DNA of 64,000 bases from Acholoe squamosa (taxonomy: Eukaryota > Annelida > Polychaeta > Phyllodocida > Polynoidae), in NCBI GenBank assembly GCA_949317995.1, contig OX439052.1, positions 43,954,599 to 44,018,598 on the forward strand, read 5' to 3'. Below, piece after piece: positions 23,573-32,535 of this stretch. A model generated the notes under the pieces. That model had not been told where the DNA came from. It ran no database searches and worked only from the letters and a program-made list of their open reading frames with translations. A program made the translations under genes and the position numbers. The stretch's first letter is position 1, and every line of letters begins with the position of its first letter.

Positions 23573-24107
23573 TTAACCCTTGGAGGAACCATGGAGGATC
23601 AATGCATTATTTTATGTCAATAACTTCTTCCCGTAGAGATAGCATTACAGAGCCGATCCGCACACCCCCAGTGGCGTAACGTGTGCCGATCCACCACAGC
23701 GGCCGATCCACCACTGTAGCCTCGTTCTGGGTGCATGTAGACATTCAAAATGGCGATGGGCGCTCGTGCGGTGAACTACGGTAACGGATTTTGCCAATTT
23801 TCAGTTAATTAAACACTCTAAAAACATAAAATAAATATAGAACTAAACTCCCCTGGTGTCCTCGGTGGCCGATCCACCCCTCGGGGGGTCTCCCCTCGTG
23901 GTGGATCGGCCACCTCGTACACCACGGTCGTTGAGTTCTATCTATTTATACCATTGGTCAATGCAATGTGCAGTTGTGTTAGCACTTCTTTGATGCATCA
24001 TGATAACCCTCTGGGAGTGTATCAACCCATACGGTCAATATGATGCATGAATGCAGTCTGGCAAGCTTCTCTCCAGTGAAACATTCATGCAATACGCTGA
24101 CATTCTG
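23573..24107. mobile_element. PAL copy split by a foldback-tail element
   Basis: Left terminus TTAACCCTTGGAGGAACC and AATGCATTA lie before 23608. ACCATTGGTCAATGCAATG, AGCACTTCTTTGATGCATCA, CCCTCTGGGAGTGTATCAAC and an arm B remnant follow after 23949. The PAL copy must be older than the insertion. Confidence 0.65.
23608..23949 (+). mobile_element. Foldback-tail element, copy 2, inserted in PAL
   Basis: It is 342 bp, aligned end to end with 5011-5389 but lacking the inner GAGTTGTCTCCC hairpin. The tail stem AGAACTAA...TTGAGTTCTATC is kept. Confidence 0.75.
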
Positions 24108-24350
24108 CTAATTTCAGGAGAGCATAATGCCATTGGTCATCATGATGCACCAATGAAGTGTGGGCGCAACTCCTCACAGCACTTCCTTTGAGCATCATGC
24201 TGACCCTAAGGGGTTGATACATAAACTCCCAGAGGGTCAGCATGATGCACTAATGAAGTGCTGGCAGTCACTCTTGCCAGCACTTCAATGGTGCATTATG
24301 ATGACCAATAGGCATGATGCCCTGCTGCGCTATTGGCTCGCAAAGGTCAA
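24108..24350. mobile_element. PAL, A-A copy without left terminus
   Basis: Starts at the inner end (GCCATTGGTCATCATGATGC). The left arm A is diverged on one side; the right arm A is CTAATGAAGTGCTGGCAGTC...GCCAGCACTTCAATGG. The centre TGACCCTAAGG/AGAGGGTCAGC is kept. Confidence 0.75.
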
Positions 24351-24511
24351 TGAAAGCCTGTGTTTACATACGCCACTATGAAAATCTAGAACTAAGACTG
24401 TAATGATGAGGGACTGATCTTCACTCTTATCACTCCTTCAGCCCATTAGGATAAGATCTAGTCTGCTGCATAGGTCTGCTATCAGTTCAGAGATGCTATG
24501 ATGGGAGGTTC

Positions 24512-24612
24512 TTAACCCTTTTTAAGGCTCATAGTGAATTATTGCATCATGTCCATTGCCAACCACTGGGCCATTGGTTGTTATGATGCATGAATGCAGC
24601 TCTGGTGCATAA
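24512..24612. mobile_element. PAL left portion, broken by the CACAGTG element
   Basis: TTAACCCTTTTTAAGGCTCA leads into GCATCATGTCCATTG and one side of arm B (ATGAATGCAGCTCTGGTG). Confidence 0.6.
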
Positions 24613-24952
24613 GCCTCTAGCCTTTAGCACAGTGGGGACACCTATGAGCGCAATTCAAATTACGTATGTTGATCCTGTCAACAAGCGAAATTGGTGCATA
24701 TTTGTTTAATTGAAGTGTATGAGAACTGTAGGGAGTTAAAGCCTGTAATTTGAACAGGCTATGAGATTGATATCAGAAAGATATGTATCTACCTATATTT
24801 GTCTTAAATATAACAGTTAATGCATGAATCAGCTTTGTTAAAATGGAGAGTACGTGCGTAATTCAGTTGGTGGTATGATCTGGTCCATTGCCAACCAATG
24901 GGCCATTGGTGGTTATGATGCATGGATGCGGCTCTGGTGCATAAACCTTCAG
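24551..24952 (+). repeat. Tandem duplication of a PAL segment around the truncated transposon end
   Basis: The segment CCATTGCCAACCA..GGGCCATTGG through GCTCTGGTGCATAA occurs at 24551-24612 and again at 24893-24948, separated by the truncated CACAGTG element. The unit is about 340 bp. Confidence 0.6.
24628..24876 (+). mobile_element. Truncated copy of the CACAGTG-ended transposon (left end)
   Basis: About 250 bp match 25508-25765 closely, beginning with the same CACAGTGGGGACACCTATGA. The 15 bp to the left (GCCTCTAGCCTTTAG) are also shared with the larger copy. Shared flanking DNA points to local duplication rather than independent insertion. Confidence 0.75.
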
Positions 24953-25100
24953 ATGCATCAGGCTCACCCTGCTGGGGTCGATACCCTTCTGAGGAGCTTA
25001 TTGTACCAATGTGGTACCTGCATGTTATCTGCTTGTATCAGAAAACAAGCAAAAAGAAAATCAACATTGCCTTTGAGTCAACAGCCTGTCTTTTAACATC

Positions 25101-25262
25101 CTAAACCTTTAAGGGCTGCTGATGTATTGATTCATCATGCCCATTGGTACATCATGCCGACCCTCCGGGAGTACATGTATAAACCCTGTAGGGTCAGCAT
25201 GATGCACCAATGAAGTGCTGGCCAGACTGCTCGTACTCCTGCATCAGTGACGTTAAAAGGGG
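25101..25262. mobile_element. PAL copy with left arm deleted
   Basis: AAACCTTTAAGGGCTGCTGA, then GCCCATTGGT joins directly to ACATCATGCCGACCCTCCGG. The right arm A survives on its outer side only (CCAATGAAGTGCTGGCCAGA). Confidence 0.7.
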
Positions 25263-25407
25263 AAGGGTCACATGATACCCCGGGTATGTGATAAAAATCC
25301 AATAATCTGTGTGAAGCACTTATGTATGTGCAGTGCTGGTACGCAGATTAAACATTGTATTTGTAATTCATATTAGGATGTCATGAGTTGAATTGCATGG
25401 ATATCAT

Positions 25408-25470
25408 GGTGCATCTTGCCAACTGCAGAGAATAAATGCGCTCCTACATCAGCAGCCCTTAAGGGGTTAG
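25408..25470. mobile_element. PAL right-end fragment
   Basis: GGTGCATCTTGCCAACTGCA, GCTCCTACATCAGCAGCCCT and TAAGGGGTTAG. Confidence 0.55.
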
Positions 25471-26229
25471 ATTAAGAACAGACCATGCTAGGGCCTCTAG
25501 CCTTTAGCACAGTGGGGACACCTATGAGCGTAATTCGAATTACGTACGTTGATCCTGTCAACAGGCGAAATTGGTGCATATTTGTTTAATTGAAGTGCGT
25601 GAGAACTGTAGGGAGGTAAAGCCTGTAATTTGAACAGGTTATGAGATTGATATCAGAAAGATATGTATCTACCTATATATGTCTTAAATAATAAATAATA
25701 ATAACAGTTAATGCATTAATCAGCTTGGTTAAAATGGAGAGTATGTGCGTAATTCAGTTGATGGTATGAGCGTAATTCTGTTATTGAAATTGTCAACTAC
25801 ATCCGTAATTCTGTGAAAATGTATGAGCATAATTCAGTAAAATCTCACACAAAGAAGCCTGTCATTCTTAAATGATATTGTTATGATTTCCCCCCAGATC
25901 TACCACAATTACTACTCTGATACTGGCAGTAACTAACTCAAGGAAATTATTCCGAGTTAGCAGGTTGTCTCATGGGCGCCGCCATTACTGAAGCTTTTTA
26001 TCAGCGAGTTCTACTGATAATACCTATCAGATGGGTACCAGTTGGCCCCCAAGAGGACCGCAGTAAATAATTGGTGTAATTTCATTGGCTAATAATCAAA
26101 CCAGCTACGTCCATATAAATCACAGTATTACAAGCCATGTTCAAAACACTTTCAAATTCAAAAAAACTCCTATTACATAAGTTCACAGGAAAAATGTTTT
26201 ATCAAGAAATACATTTCCCCGTAGAGAAC

Positions 26230-26625
26230 TCTCACAGATGAGCAGAAAGTCCGGGATGGTTTTAGTTATCTAGTCGACCTGACAACAAAGAAGCTGAAAT
26301 GGGTGAAAAGAGCTGTGCAAATAAAGGGAGAAAGATGAGACCAACACCATCACTGAATGTACTACAAATGATGAAATAACTGAAATCTTTCACAGGGTTT
26401 TAAGTGTGATGAATGATATTGGCTGACAAGAAGACTTCATTTCTACTCTCATAGGACTAGCAAATGGTGATCTAGACCCAAAAGACATATCGCTACATCT
26501 GCTGTTGTACATGATTAGGGAACTTCTTATCTACTCAGACCACCAATAATGTCCGTTACAACAAAACCACCCAGCTAATCAGGGGTTAAGCCACCCACTT
26601 CTTCCAAGGTCATATGGCTAACAGT
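26230..26625 (+). pseudogene. Decayed open frame inside the CACAGTG-ended transposon
   Basis: Coding-like sequence survives in pieces with stops and frameshifts. One piece from about 26270 reads VDLTTKKLKWVKRAVQIKGE. A second from about 26330 reads on through FHRVLSVMNDIG, an in-frame TGA, then EDFISTLIGLANGDLDPKD and ISLHLLLYMIRELLIYSD. After a shift near 26540 it continues TTNNVRYNKTTQLIRG, a stop, then ATHFFQGHMA. The order LxxGxLxPxxI-LLL-VRYxxxT-FxGxxM resembles uncharacterised proteins I recall from cnidarian and other invertebrate genomes; that match is from memory. Its place inside the element at 25508-27346 suggests an element-encoded or captured gene. It cannot be functional as it stands. 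Confidence 0.45.
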
Positions 26626-26774
26626 TCCAACTCCAGCAATGATTTTGAATAGATTAGGAACTTTGGGGGTATTATAGGGTGAAGGCTAAGGCAAAGGTTT
26701 AGCAGGAAGGGGTATATGTAAATAAGTAATGGCTGGGCCATACCACCTCAGCCTTGTTTACAGGTAACTAGAGT

Positions 26775-26855
26775 TAACCCTTTGAGAACTGCTGATAGAA
26801 GAGTGTGTTGTTCCCATTGGTCAGCATCATGATCCAATGAAGTACTGGGAAGTAC
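26775..26855. mobile_element. PAL left fragment nested in the CACAGTG transposon
   Basis: TTAACCCTTTGAGAACTGCT, CCCATTGGTCAGCATCATGA and CCAATGAAGTACTGGGAAGT. The second half is missing. Confidence 0.6.
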
Positions 26856-27351
26856 TCTATCTGTAAGCGAGAATAACTCTATCTGTAAGTGAGAATTATG
26901 CACATACATGATCACATGTCTCTGTTTTCCTTCCCTGAGGATGGATGACCTGGATTTATAGTGGCATGGGATTTACTATCAATAGAAGGCACCATTCTCA
27001 CACCTCTGAAAGAGAAATATGCCATTTTAAAGCCAAAACGTTGGAGTTGAACTGATACAATTGTCCAGAATTATGCATGTACCTGTCATGAAATATGCAT
27101 GTACCATGACTTGAGTGGAAACTGAATTACACTCATACTTCAGAAACTTCTAAGCCTTCTCAGATAAAATCCTTAGCATTTGGCACCTTAATTCACTCAT
27201 TGATAGGTCTAACCTTTATGCATATGTGGATGTAATCGCAACTCCTTTGATGCCTTCTAAGTATGTTAACTCAGACCCCTTCCCTTAGTATAGCAATTCA
27301 TATCTACTACATAATTTGAATTACGCTTATAGGTGTCCCCACTGTGTTTAG

Positions 27352-27427
27352 GTAGGGAGGTATGCAGTGCAGACAGTCTCTAATGTATCTCGGGCAGGAG
27401 CGGAATGATGTGTGGGGGGTAGGGGGC
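27352..27427. other. No recognised feature
   Basis: Short G-rich spacer between two elements. Confidence 0.3.
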
Positions 27428-27606
27428 ATTAGCCCTTTACAGGCCGCTGATTTGATGGAGTGCTGCGAGGTCTGCTCGCAAGCACTTCATTGAGACATTA
27501 TGCTGACCGACTTTGAATATCAGCCCCGTAGGGTCTGTATGATGTGTGAATGCAGCATTCATGCATCATGCCGACCAATGGACATGATGTATCCCTCGCG
27601 GGGTCA
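27428..27606. mobile_element. PAL, two-armed copy with shortened arms
   Basis: TTAGCCCTTTACAGGCCGCT opens it. The left arm is reduced to GAGTGCTGCGAGGTCTGCTC then GCAAGCACTTCATTG. The right arm collapsed to GAATGCAGCATTCATGC, the two ends of arm B without its tip. Confidence 0.7.
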
Positions 27607-27779
27607 TCAGGTGAGTGGGTGGTGAGGCATTAGGGGCTGCTGGCCTGCAGGGCTTTGCGGGGCTCAGTGAGACAGGCCCCAGGGGGAGGTGAGCAGCTCT
27701 GAGCTACAGCTAGACCTGCTGTGTACTGCTCTGTTCTACATGGAACTGCTCATCTCTACATTGTTGAAATAATAGCGCA

Positions 27780-27955
27780 ATCCTCATCTCAAAGTTGCCA
27801 GAGATGTGTTATTTTCACAGAGACTCCTCGCACATTTGTGTACCACCTTTCTGCCACCTGGGGCTTCTTGTAAAAACTACATGGGTTCAGTGCTCTATAA
27901 TTATTGTGGTCCACTATTCAGTAGATTCAATAGTTATTTTTTTATGGTGTAGGTA
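27780..27955 (+). mobile_element. ACTG-family element
   Basis: AAAGTTGCCAGAGATGTG, CTTTCTGCCACCTGGGGCTT and TGGTCCACTATTCAG, ending TTATTTTTTTATGGTGTA. Confidence 0.6.
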
Positions 27956-27978
27956 CCCCAAGCTATAACACTCATTGT

Positions 27979-28210
27979 TTAATCCTCTTAAGGCCACTGA
28001 TGCATTCATGCATCATGTCCATTGGTCATCATGATGCATGAATGCAGCCCTGGCAAGTAACTCGCCAGGCCTACATTTAGGCATCATGCCAACCCTACTG
28101 GGCTGGAACACACCCGAAGGGATGGCATGATGCTCCATTGAAGTGAGGCCGAGCAGACTCGCCAATGACATTGATGCATCTATGCATTAGCTGTTCTGAA
28201 AGAGTTTAAC
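27979..28210. mobile_element. PAL, two-armed B-A copy
   Basis: TTAATCCTCTTAAGGCCACT, arm B (GAATGCAGCCCTGGCAAGTA...CTCGCCAGGCCTACATT), centre CCAACCCTACTGGG, diverged arm A (CTCCATTGAAGTGAGGCCGA), right end GCTGTTCTGAAAGAGTTTAA. Confidence 0.8.
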
Positions 28211-28483
28211 AGCTAAAGAGGAGCCTTCTCTGACAACCAGGCCATCTTCTCCCATCTCCATCCTGGCCATCAAATAACTCCATTCATACTAAATCTTCTC
28301 AATTACCAACAATCTCCAATGATTAAAAAGAAAGGCCCAGATTTAATTACTAAAATCCAGGGGTGCTTTGCTGGATTGATAATCATGCTTAATCAATGGC
28401 CCATTTTACAATAATTCACACATGATTTGGGATTATCAGAATCAAAATGCTATAGCCCCAAGTGGCCGAAACACTTCATTATC

Positions 28484-28726
28484 TGCTGATTTAGGATTGC
28501 ATCATTCCCAGTGGTTGGCATGATGCACTAATGCAGTGCTGACAGGTATCTCACCAGCACTTCATTGGTGCATCATGCCGACCTTCTGGGAGTGTATCAA
28601 CACCATAGGGTTGACATGATGCAAGAAGGCAGGCCTGGTAAGTGACTCACCGGGGCTACATTCCTACTTCATGACTGTCAATGGGTATGATGAATTAATG
28701 CATTTAGCGGCCTTTAATGGGTTAAT
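28484..28726. mobile_element. PAL, two-armed A-B copy
   Basis: The left terminus is eroded (CTGCTGATTTAGGATTGC). Arm A reads CTAATGCAGTGCTGACAGGT...CACCAGCACTTCATTGG, arm B GAAGGCAGGCCTGGTAAGTG...CACCGGGGCTACATTCC. The right end is GCGGCCTTTAATGGGTTAA. Confidence 0.8.
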
Positions 28727-28804
28727 AAAACATGACATGGCATTAATTCTAGATAGCATTGTTATGCAATCTCAATCCAAAGGTCTTTCATTCCATGATA
28801 TGAA

Positions 28805-28882
28805 TTAACCCCTGGCCTGTGAATGCATCAGGATATCAGTGAGCCTGATGCATTCATGTAATAGCTGTCCCTAAAGGGTTAA
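28805..28882. mobile_element. PAL, 78-bp miniature with new hairpin
   Basis: TTAACCCCTGGCCTGTGAAT to GTCCCTAAAGGGTTAA. The inside is a single hairpin GAATGCATCAGG...CCTGATGCATTC. Confidence 0.7.
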
Positions 28883-29047
28883 GCACCTTGGGCCTATCAA
28901 TGTATGTGATAAGGTCTCATATGATACCATCTATCTCTGATATTGAAACAAAGTAGATATTATGTCTCCACCTGTCTCAGATAAACCTACATTAATACAA
29001 CCACAATACCACATTAACCCAAAAAAAAAACATAGAGCAAGAAGCCC

Positions 29048-29150
29048 TGTATCAACCCTGTAGGATCGACATGATACATAACTGCAGTGCTGGTGAGTTG
29101 CCTGCCGTGCAGGGCTGCATTTACGCATCATGACGAACACTCTGTATCAT
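29048..29150. mobile_element. PAL half with arm B
   Basis: ATCAACCCTGTAGGATCGAC, then TAACTGCAGTGCTGGTGAGT...GCAGGGCTGCATTTACGC. The outward side of the arm mixes A and B words (GCAGTGCTGG against CAGGGCTGCA). Confidence 0.6.
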
Positions 29151-29496
29151 GTGGGATTTCAAGCATTAACACACTTGACTTAAAGGTACCCACTTAAGTG
29201 TATTACTACTCCTTAGGGACCCCCCTGACGTCACTTAGGCTGAGTGGAGAGACGATTTCTTAATCACTGTTAATCATTTTAATCTGATAAGTATGCAGTA
29301 TGAGGGAATGGGTTGGGGTAGGGGTGGGGTGCTTAGCTTGTTCATACAATTTGAGTAATTCCATTTGCTAGCATTTATTTAAGTTGTTTTGATCGTAGAA
29401 TGGCCTTACCTACTGGTATTCCCCCTATAGATGTCAATGTCCTTGAAATATTTCATCTTGATAGTATATTATGGTGTTTCTTCTGTTTCCATGCAG

Positions 29497-29553
29497 GACA
29501 TAGAAATTTAAAAGTTGGTCCTATACTGGTTTGTCTAAGTGCCATGGCCATAG
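29497..29553 (+). CDS. Candidate 57-nt exon, unidentified
   Basis: A pyrimidine-rich acceptor (TTCTTCTGTTTCCATGCAG) and a GTAAGT donor flank 57 nt that are open in only one phase. They encode HRNLKVGPILVCLSAMAI plus split codons, phase 1-1, the same phase as the Ig exon on the same strand. The peptide is hydrophobic in its second half. I do not recognise it. Splice-like signals of this strength also occur by chance, and the distance to the Ig exon is 26 kb, so linkage to that gene is a guess. Confidence 0.2.
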
Positions 29554-29894
29554 GTAAGTATTGGTCTTCAGGAAGCACTGAGTTAAGGAAATCAATCTCA
29601 GCACTAGAAATAGTATTCAAATAATAGCCGGCGATAGAAGGATATATTAGAATCTAATAAATTCTCGCTACTCCGACGATTTATAATATTGCAAAACTAT
29701 AGAAACATTCGGTTGGATTAGCAAAGATTCGCCCCATCTAACTAGCTCAGTGGAACTAGGGCTACCGTATTTGCTGACAGTGGCAACATAGAAAGGAAAT
29801 CTCCAAAAGTTGATTTTCACAATAATCACATAGTATCTCCACAGCATTCTGGGTAAAATTATACCACATGGTAGCTATTGGATGTAACAAACAA

Positions 29895-30075
29895 TCCCAT
29901 TGGTCAAAATGACTGACCGGAACTCGTGGCGATCCCTCGGACCATTGAGTCAAATATCATAATTTGTGGGCAGCAAAAACGCAGGCACTAGAAACCCACC
30001 AATCAGGGCAGGTAATAGTTCATTGATCGGCAGTTGTGACACGGGATTCCTTTTGCAAGCTGCATTCTCATTGGC
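29895..30075. promoter_or_regulatory. Three CCAAT boxes within 180 bp
   Basis: ATTGG at 29899 (CCCATTGGTCA), CCAAT at 29999 (CACCAATCAGGG) and ATTGG at 30070 (TCATTGGCTGA) are good NF-Y-type matches. Nearby CpGs are frequent. A first exon was not found. Confidence 0.25.
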
Positions 30076-30189
30076 TGAACCCGATCTCGTGACTTCTGGT
30101 TCGGTTGTGGCGGTAATATTACAAGACCAAAGTCGGAGATATTCCTGGTTAGAGAAACTCCCGAACGTGGCACTGCTTTAGCTTCTTCC

Positions 30190-31213
30190 TTTTCAATGGG
30201 GAATTGGAGGGGGTAGGTATTGTCCTCTTATTTAGAATTAAAAGAAAATAGGAACACTTGTGAGGCTTGAAATGTTCTGATTTATTTCATATTAATCAAC
30301 CTAATAGGTGTTCACTCTCCAAATAAAGGGGAGACAATGAAGAGGAAAGACAAGGAAGGGGAAAAAGTAATAGAAAGCCTCAAACCCCTTGTGGAGCATT
30401 CTAAAACAATTGTTTCCCTCAGAACCGTGTTCACAAATACGATAATGAATATTGAGTTCACCTCCAACCCCTCTCCCCCTCTGCGGGAGAAAGTGTTTGA
30501 GGATGGACAGAGTCTATGGTGTTGTCCCTCCTATTGGCATTAACGGATTGCCACTCAAAAAGAAAACTGTTTCTTTTTTCATCCACTTCTGTGATTAGGT
30601 ACTTTTGTGGAATGGTATTAATTTGAGGAATGCAATTATTGCCCAGCTTTTGAGGGCATTTTATTAGGAATGAACCCTTTAAAAGCTCACAGAACCGACC
30701 AAAACCAACTTGATTTCCTCAGCTGTTCCTATAGCGGACGACTTAATTCACAGAGCTAAAATATTCTATAAGAACACCTTAATTCTACAAGCGAATATTT
30801 GATATAAAAACCTTAGCTCTAAAGACCTAAGGAAACATTCAATAAAATACCTTAATTCTAAAGTCTTAAGCAAAGATGTAATTTGACTACCCGGTATTCT
30901 AATTTTAAGGAGCTAACAAAGGACATAGCAATCAAGCTACATTTCACTGTTGAGTCAGAAGAATATTAGTATTGGAGATGGAAATCTTCGATCTTTTATA
31001 AACTATTTATCACAGAAGCCATCTTGAAATGGCTCCATACTGTCTTAACATGTTTGGTTGGGGGCTGATGACCCTGCAGTAGAGCTCAGTCTCCATCACA
31101 AATTGCTCTTCTGGCAGAGTCTCAGTGAGTGTAATTATGGCGTGGGTGGAAGTTAGCTGAGTGACACTGCACCACGCAAACAGCGATAAGAGACGACATG
31201 ATCACAGAGCCAA
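30190..31213. other. No recognised feature
   Basis: AT-rich. Loose AATTCTA/CCTTAATTCTA repetition at 30740-30870 (CACCTTAATTCTACAAGCG, ACCTTAATTCTAAAGTC) suggests an old short tandem repeat. No gene. Confidence 0.35.
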
Positions 31214-31345
31214 GCCTTTAAGTGCCGCTGATGCAATTTTGTATCATACTGCTCGGTTGTCATGATGCACTGCTGACGCGCTGATGAACACCTTACCAGG
31301 GATATACTTCAAGCAGCATGCTGACCCTACATGGTCAGCCTTACC
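31214..31345. mobile_element. PAL, shortened copy
   Basis: CCTTTAAGTGCCGCTGATGC, GGTTGTCATGATGCACTGCT, then a reduced arm and GCTGACCCTACATGGTCAGC, which keeps the central hairpin. Confidence 0.6.
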
Positions 31346-31354
31346 TAGTCTTCT

Positions 31355-31516
31355 CTAGTCCAGCTCAAAGGGTCTATATCTCCTCTTTCCTCTCCCCTTG
31401 CCACCAACTGATCCATCCATGAAATTTTGCAATGTAGTTTTCGCGCCATGGGTATGACCTTAACTGTCGAAATCACACTAACCCATGTTTAACATCTATT
31501 ACTCACTCACTCAATA
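31355..31516 (+). mobile_element. SINE-like 3' fragment with CTCA tail
   Basis: CAGCTCAAAGGGTCTATATC, CATGAAATTTTGCAATGTAG, CGCCATGGGTATGACCTTAA and AACATCTATTACTCACTCAC align with 50883-51063. Confidence 0.65.
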
Positions 31517-31832
31517 CAGGGTCGGTACACTCCCAGCGGGCTGGCATAGTGAACAAATGAAGTGCTAGTAAACAGACTTGTTGGACCATCATCAGCTTTA
31601 AAGTATCAATGCATGATGCCACCAGGTTCATTTTCATTGGTTGTCATGATGCGCCAATGTAGTGATTCTGCACACTAATGCTGCATTGGTGCATCATCGC
31701 AACCCTTCAAGGGTGAATAAACCCCATGGGCTCCGAATGATGCATGCATGCAGTCGTGGTGAGTTACTCACCAAAACAATATGATAAGTTAGCAGTAAGC
31801 TTTAAATCGCTCCATGGCCTTAAAAGATTAAG
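31517..31832. mobile_element. Two diverged PAL copies in tandem
   Basis: 31517-31618 holds a centre and arm A half (AAATGAAGTGCTAGTAAACA). 31619-31832 holds GTTGTCATGATGCGCCAATG, an arm ending AATGCTGCATTGGTGCATCA, then CCGAATGATGCATGCATGCA and a half arm B (GTCGTGGTGAGTTACTCACC). Confidence 0.55.
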
Positions 31833-31837
31833 AGCCA

Positions 31838-32066
31838 TTAACGCTTTATTGGTTGCTAATACTTTAATGCATCATGCCCATTGGTTGTCATGATGCATAA
31901 ATACAGTTCTGCATTCATGCATCATGCCGCCCCAATCAGGGGTGATACACTCCTGGAGGGTCGGCATGATGCTCCAATGAAGTGCTGGTGAGCAGACTCG
32001 CCAGCACTTCATTGGTGCATCATGTCGACCATGATACACTCCTGCATCAGCAGCCCTTAAAGGGTT
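31838..32066. mobile_element. PAL, B-A copy
   Basis: TTAACGCTTTATTGGTTGCT, short arm B (AAATACAGTTCTGCATTCAT, tip deleted), centre CCCCAATCAGGGG, then intact arm A (CCAATGAAGTGCTGGTGAGC...GCCAGCACTTCATTGG) and AGCCCTTAAAGGGTT. Confidence 0.8.
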
Positions 32067-32211
32067 GGAGTCTTTAAGAGGTTTGGCTGTCTGTGGGAGT
32101 CCCTAATGGTTCATCATGGAGTATTTGCACAGCCTCTTGTAATGGAAACCTAGTTGCTGCTTTCAAGCACCAGCTGTCCTAACACTGCTTTTAGGCATTC
32201 CTTTAAATCCA

Positions 32212-32470
32212 TTAACCCTTTAACGTCTGCTGATGCAGGAGTGTATCATGCTCATTGTCATGATGCACCAATGAAGTGCTGGCAAGAGTACTCGCTAGCA
32301 CTTCATTAGTGCATCATGCCGACCCTACAGGGTCGATACATAAACTCCCTGAGGGTCAGCATGATGCACCAATGAAGTGCTGGTGAGCAGTTTTGCCAGC
32401 ACTTCATTGGTGCATCATGACGACCAATGGGCATGATGCATTATTGCATCAGGGTCCCTCAAAGGGTTCA
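32212..32470. mobile_element. PAL, well-preserved 259-bp A-A copy
   Basis: TTAACCCTTTAACGTCTGCT to CCCTCAAAGGGTTCA. Both arms A are complete (CCAATGAAGTGCTGGCAAGA...GCTAGCACTTCATTAG; CCAATGAAGTGCTGGTGAGC...GCCAGCACTTCATTGG). The centre CCGACCCTAC...GAGGGTCAGC is intact. This is a good reference copy. Confidence 0.9.
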
Positions 32471-32474
32471 GGTG

Positions 32475-32535
32475 GTGAGCGCTTTGATGCATCATGCACA
32501 TTGGTCGCCATGATGCATAAATGCAGCCCTGGCAA
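32475..32535. mobile_element. PAL fragment, one side of arm B
   Basis: GATGCATCATGCACATTGGT then CATGATGCATAAATGCAGCC CTGG. It stops where arm B should turn back. Confidence 0.6.

Larger units (their letters stand above)
25508..27346 (+). mobile_element. 1.84-kb DNA transposon with CACAGTG termini, Transib-like
   Basis: Left end CACAGTGGGGACACCTATGA and right end the complement of CACAGTGGGGACACCTATAA form imperfect inverted repeats of about 39 bp. Both sides are flanked by TTTAG (25503-25507 and 27347-27351), a 5-bp target duplication. GCGTAATTC-type motifs run forward near the left end (25747, 25770, 25804, 25827) and inverted near the right end (26893, 27068, 27124, 27318). Transib elements have 5-bp duplications and CAC-type termini resembling the RAG recombination signal heptamer; Chapaev (4 bp) is the alternative. 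It holds a decayed open frame and a nested PAL fragment, so it is dead. Confidence 0.7.

Noticed and set aside
26905-27060. CTGAGGATGGATGA...AAAACGTTGG, reminiscent of a hammerhead or Penelope tail
   Set aside because: The boxes are too far apart and no stem II could be drawn; it lies inside the CACAGTG element.
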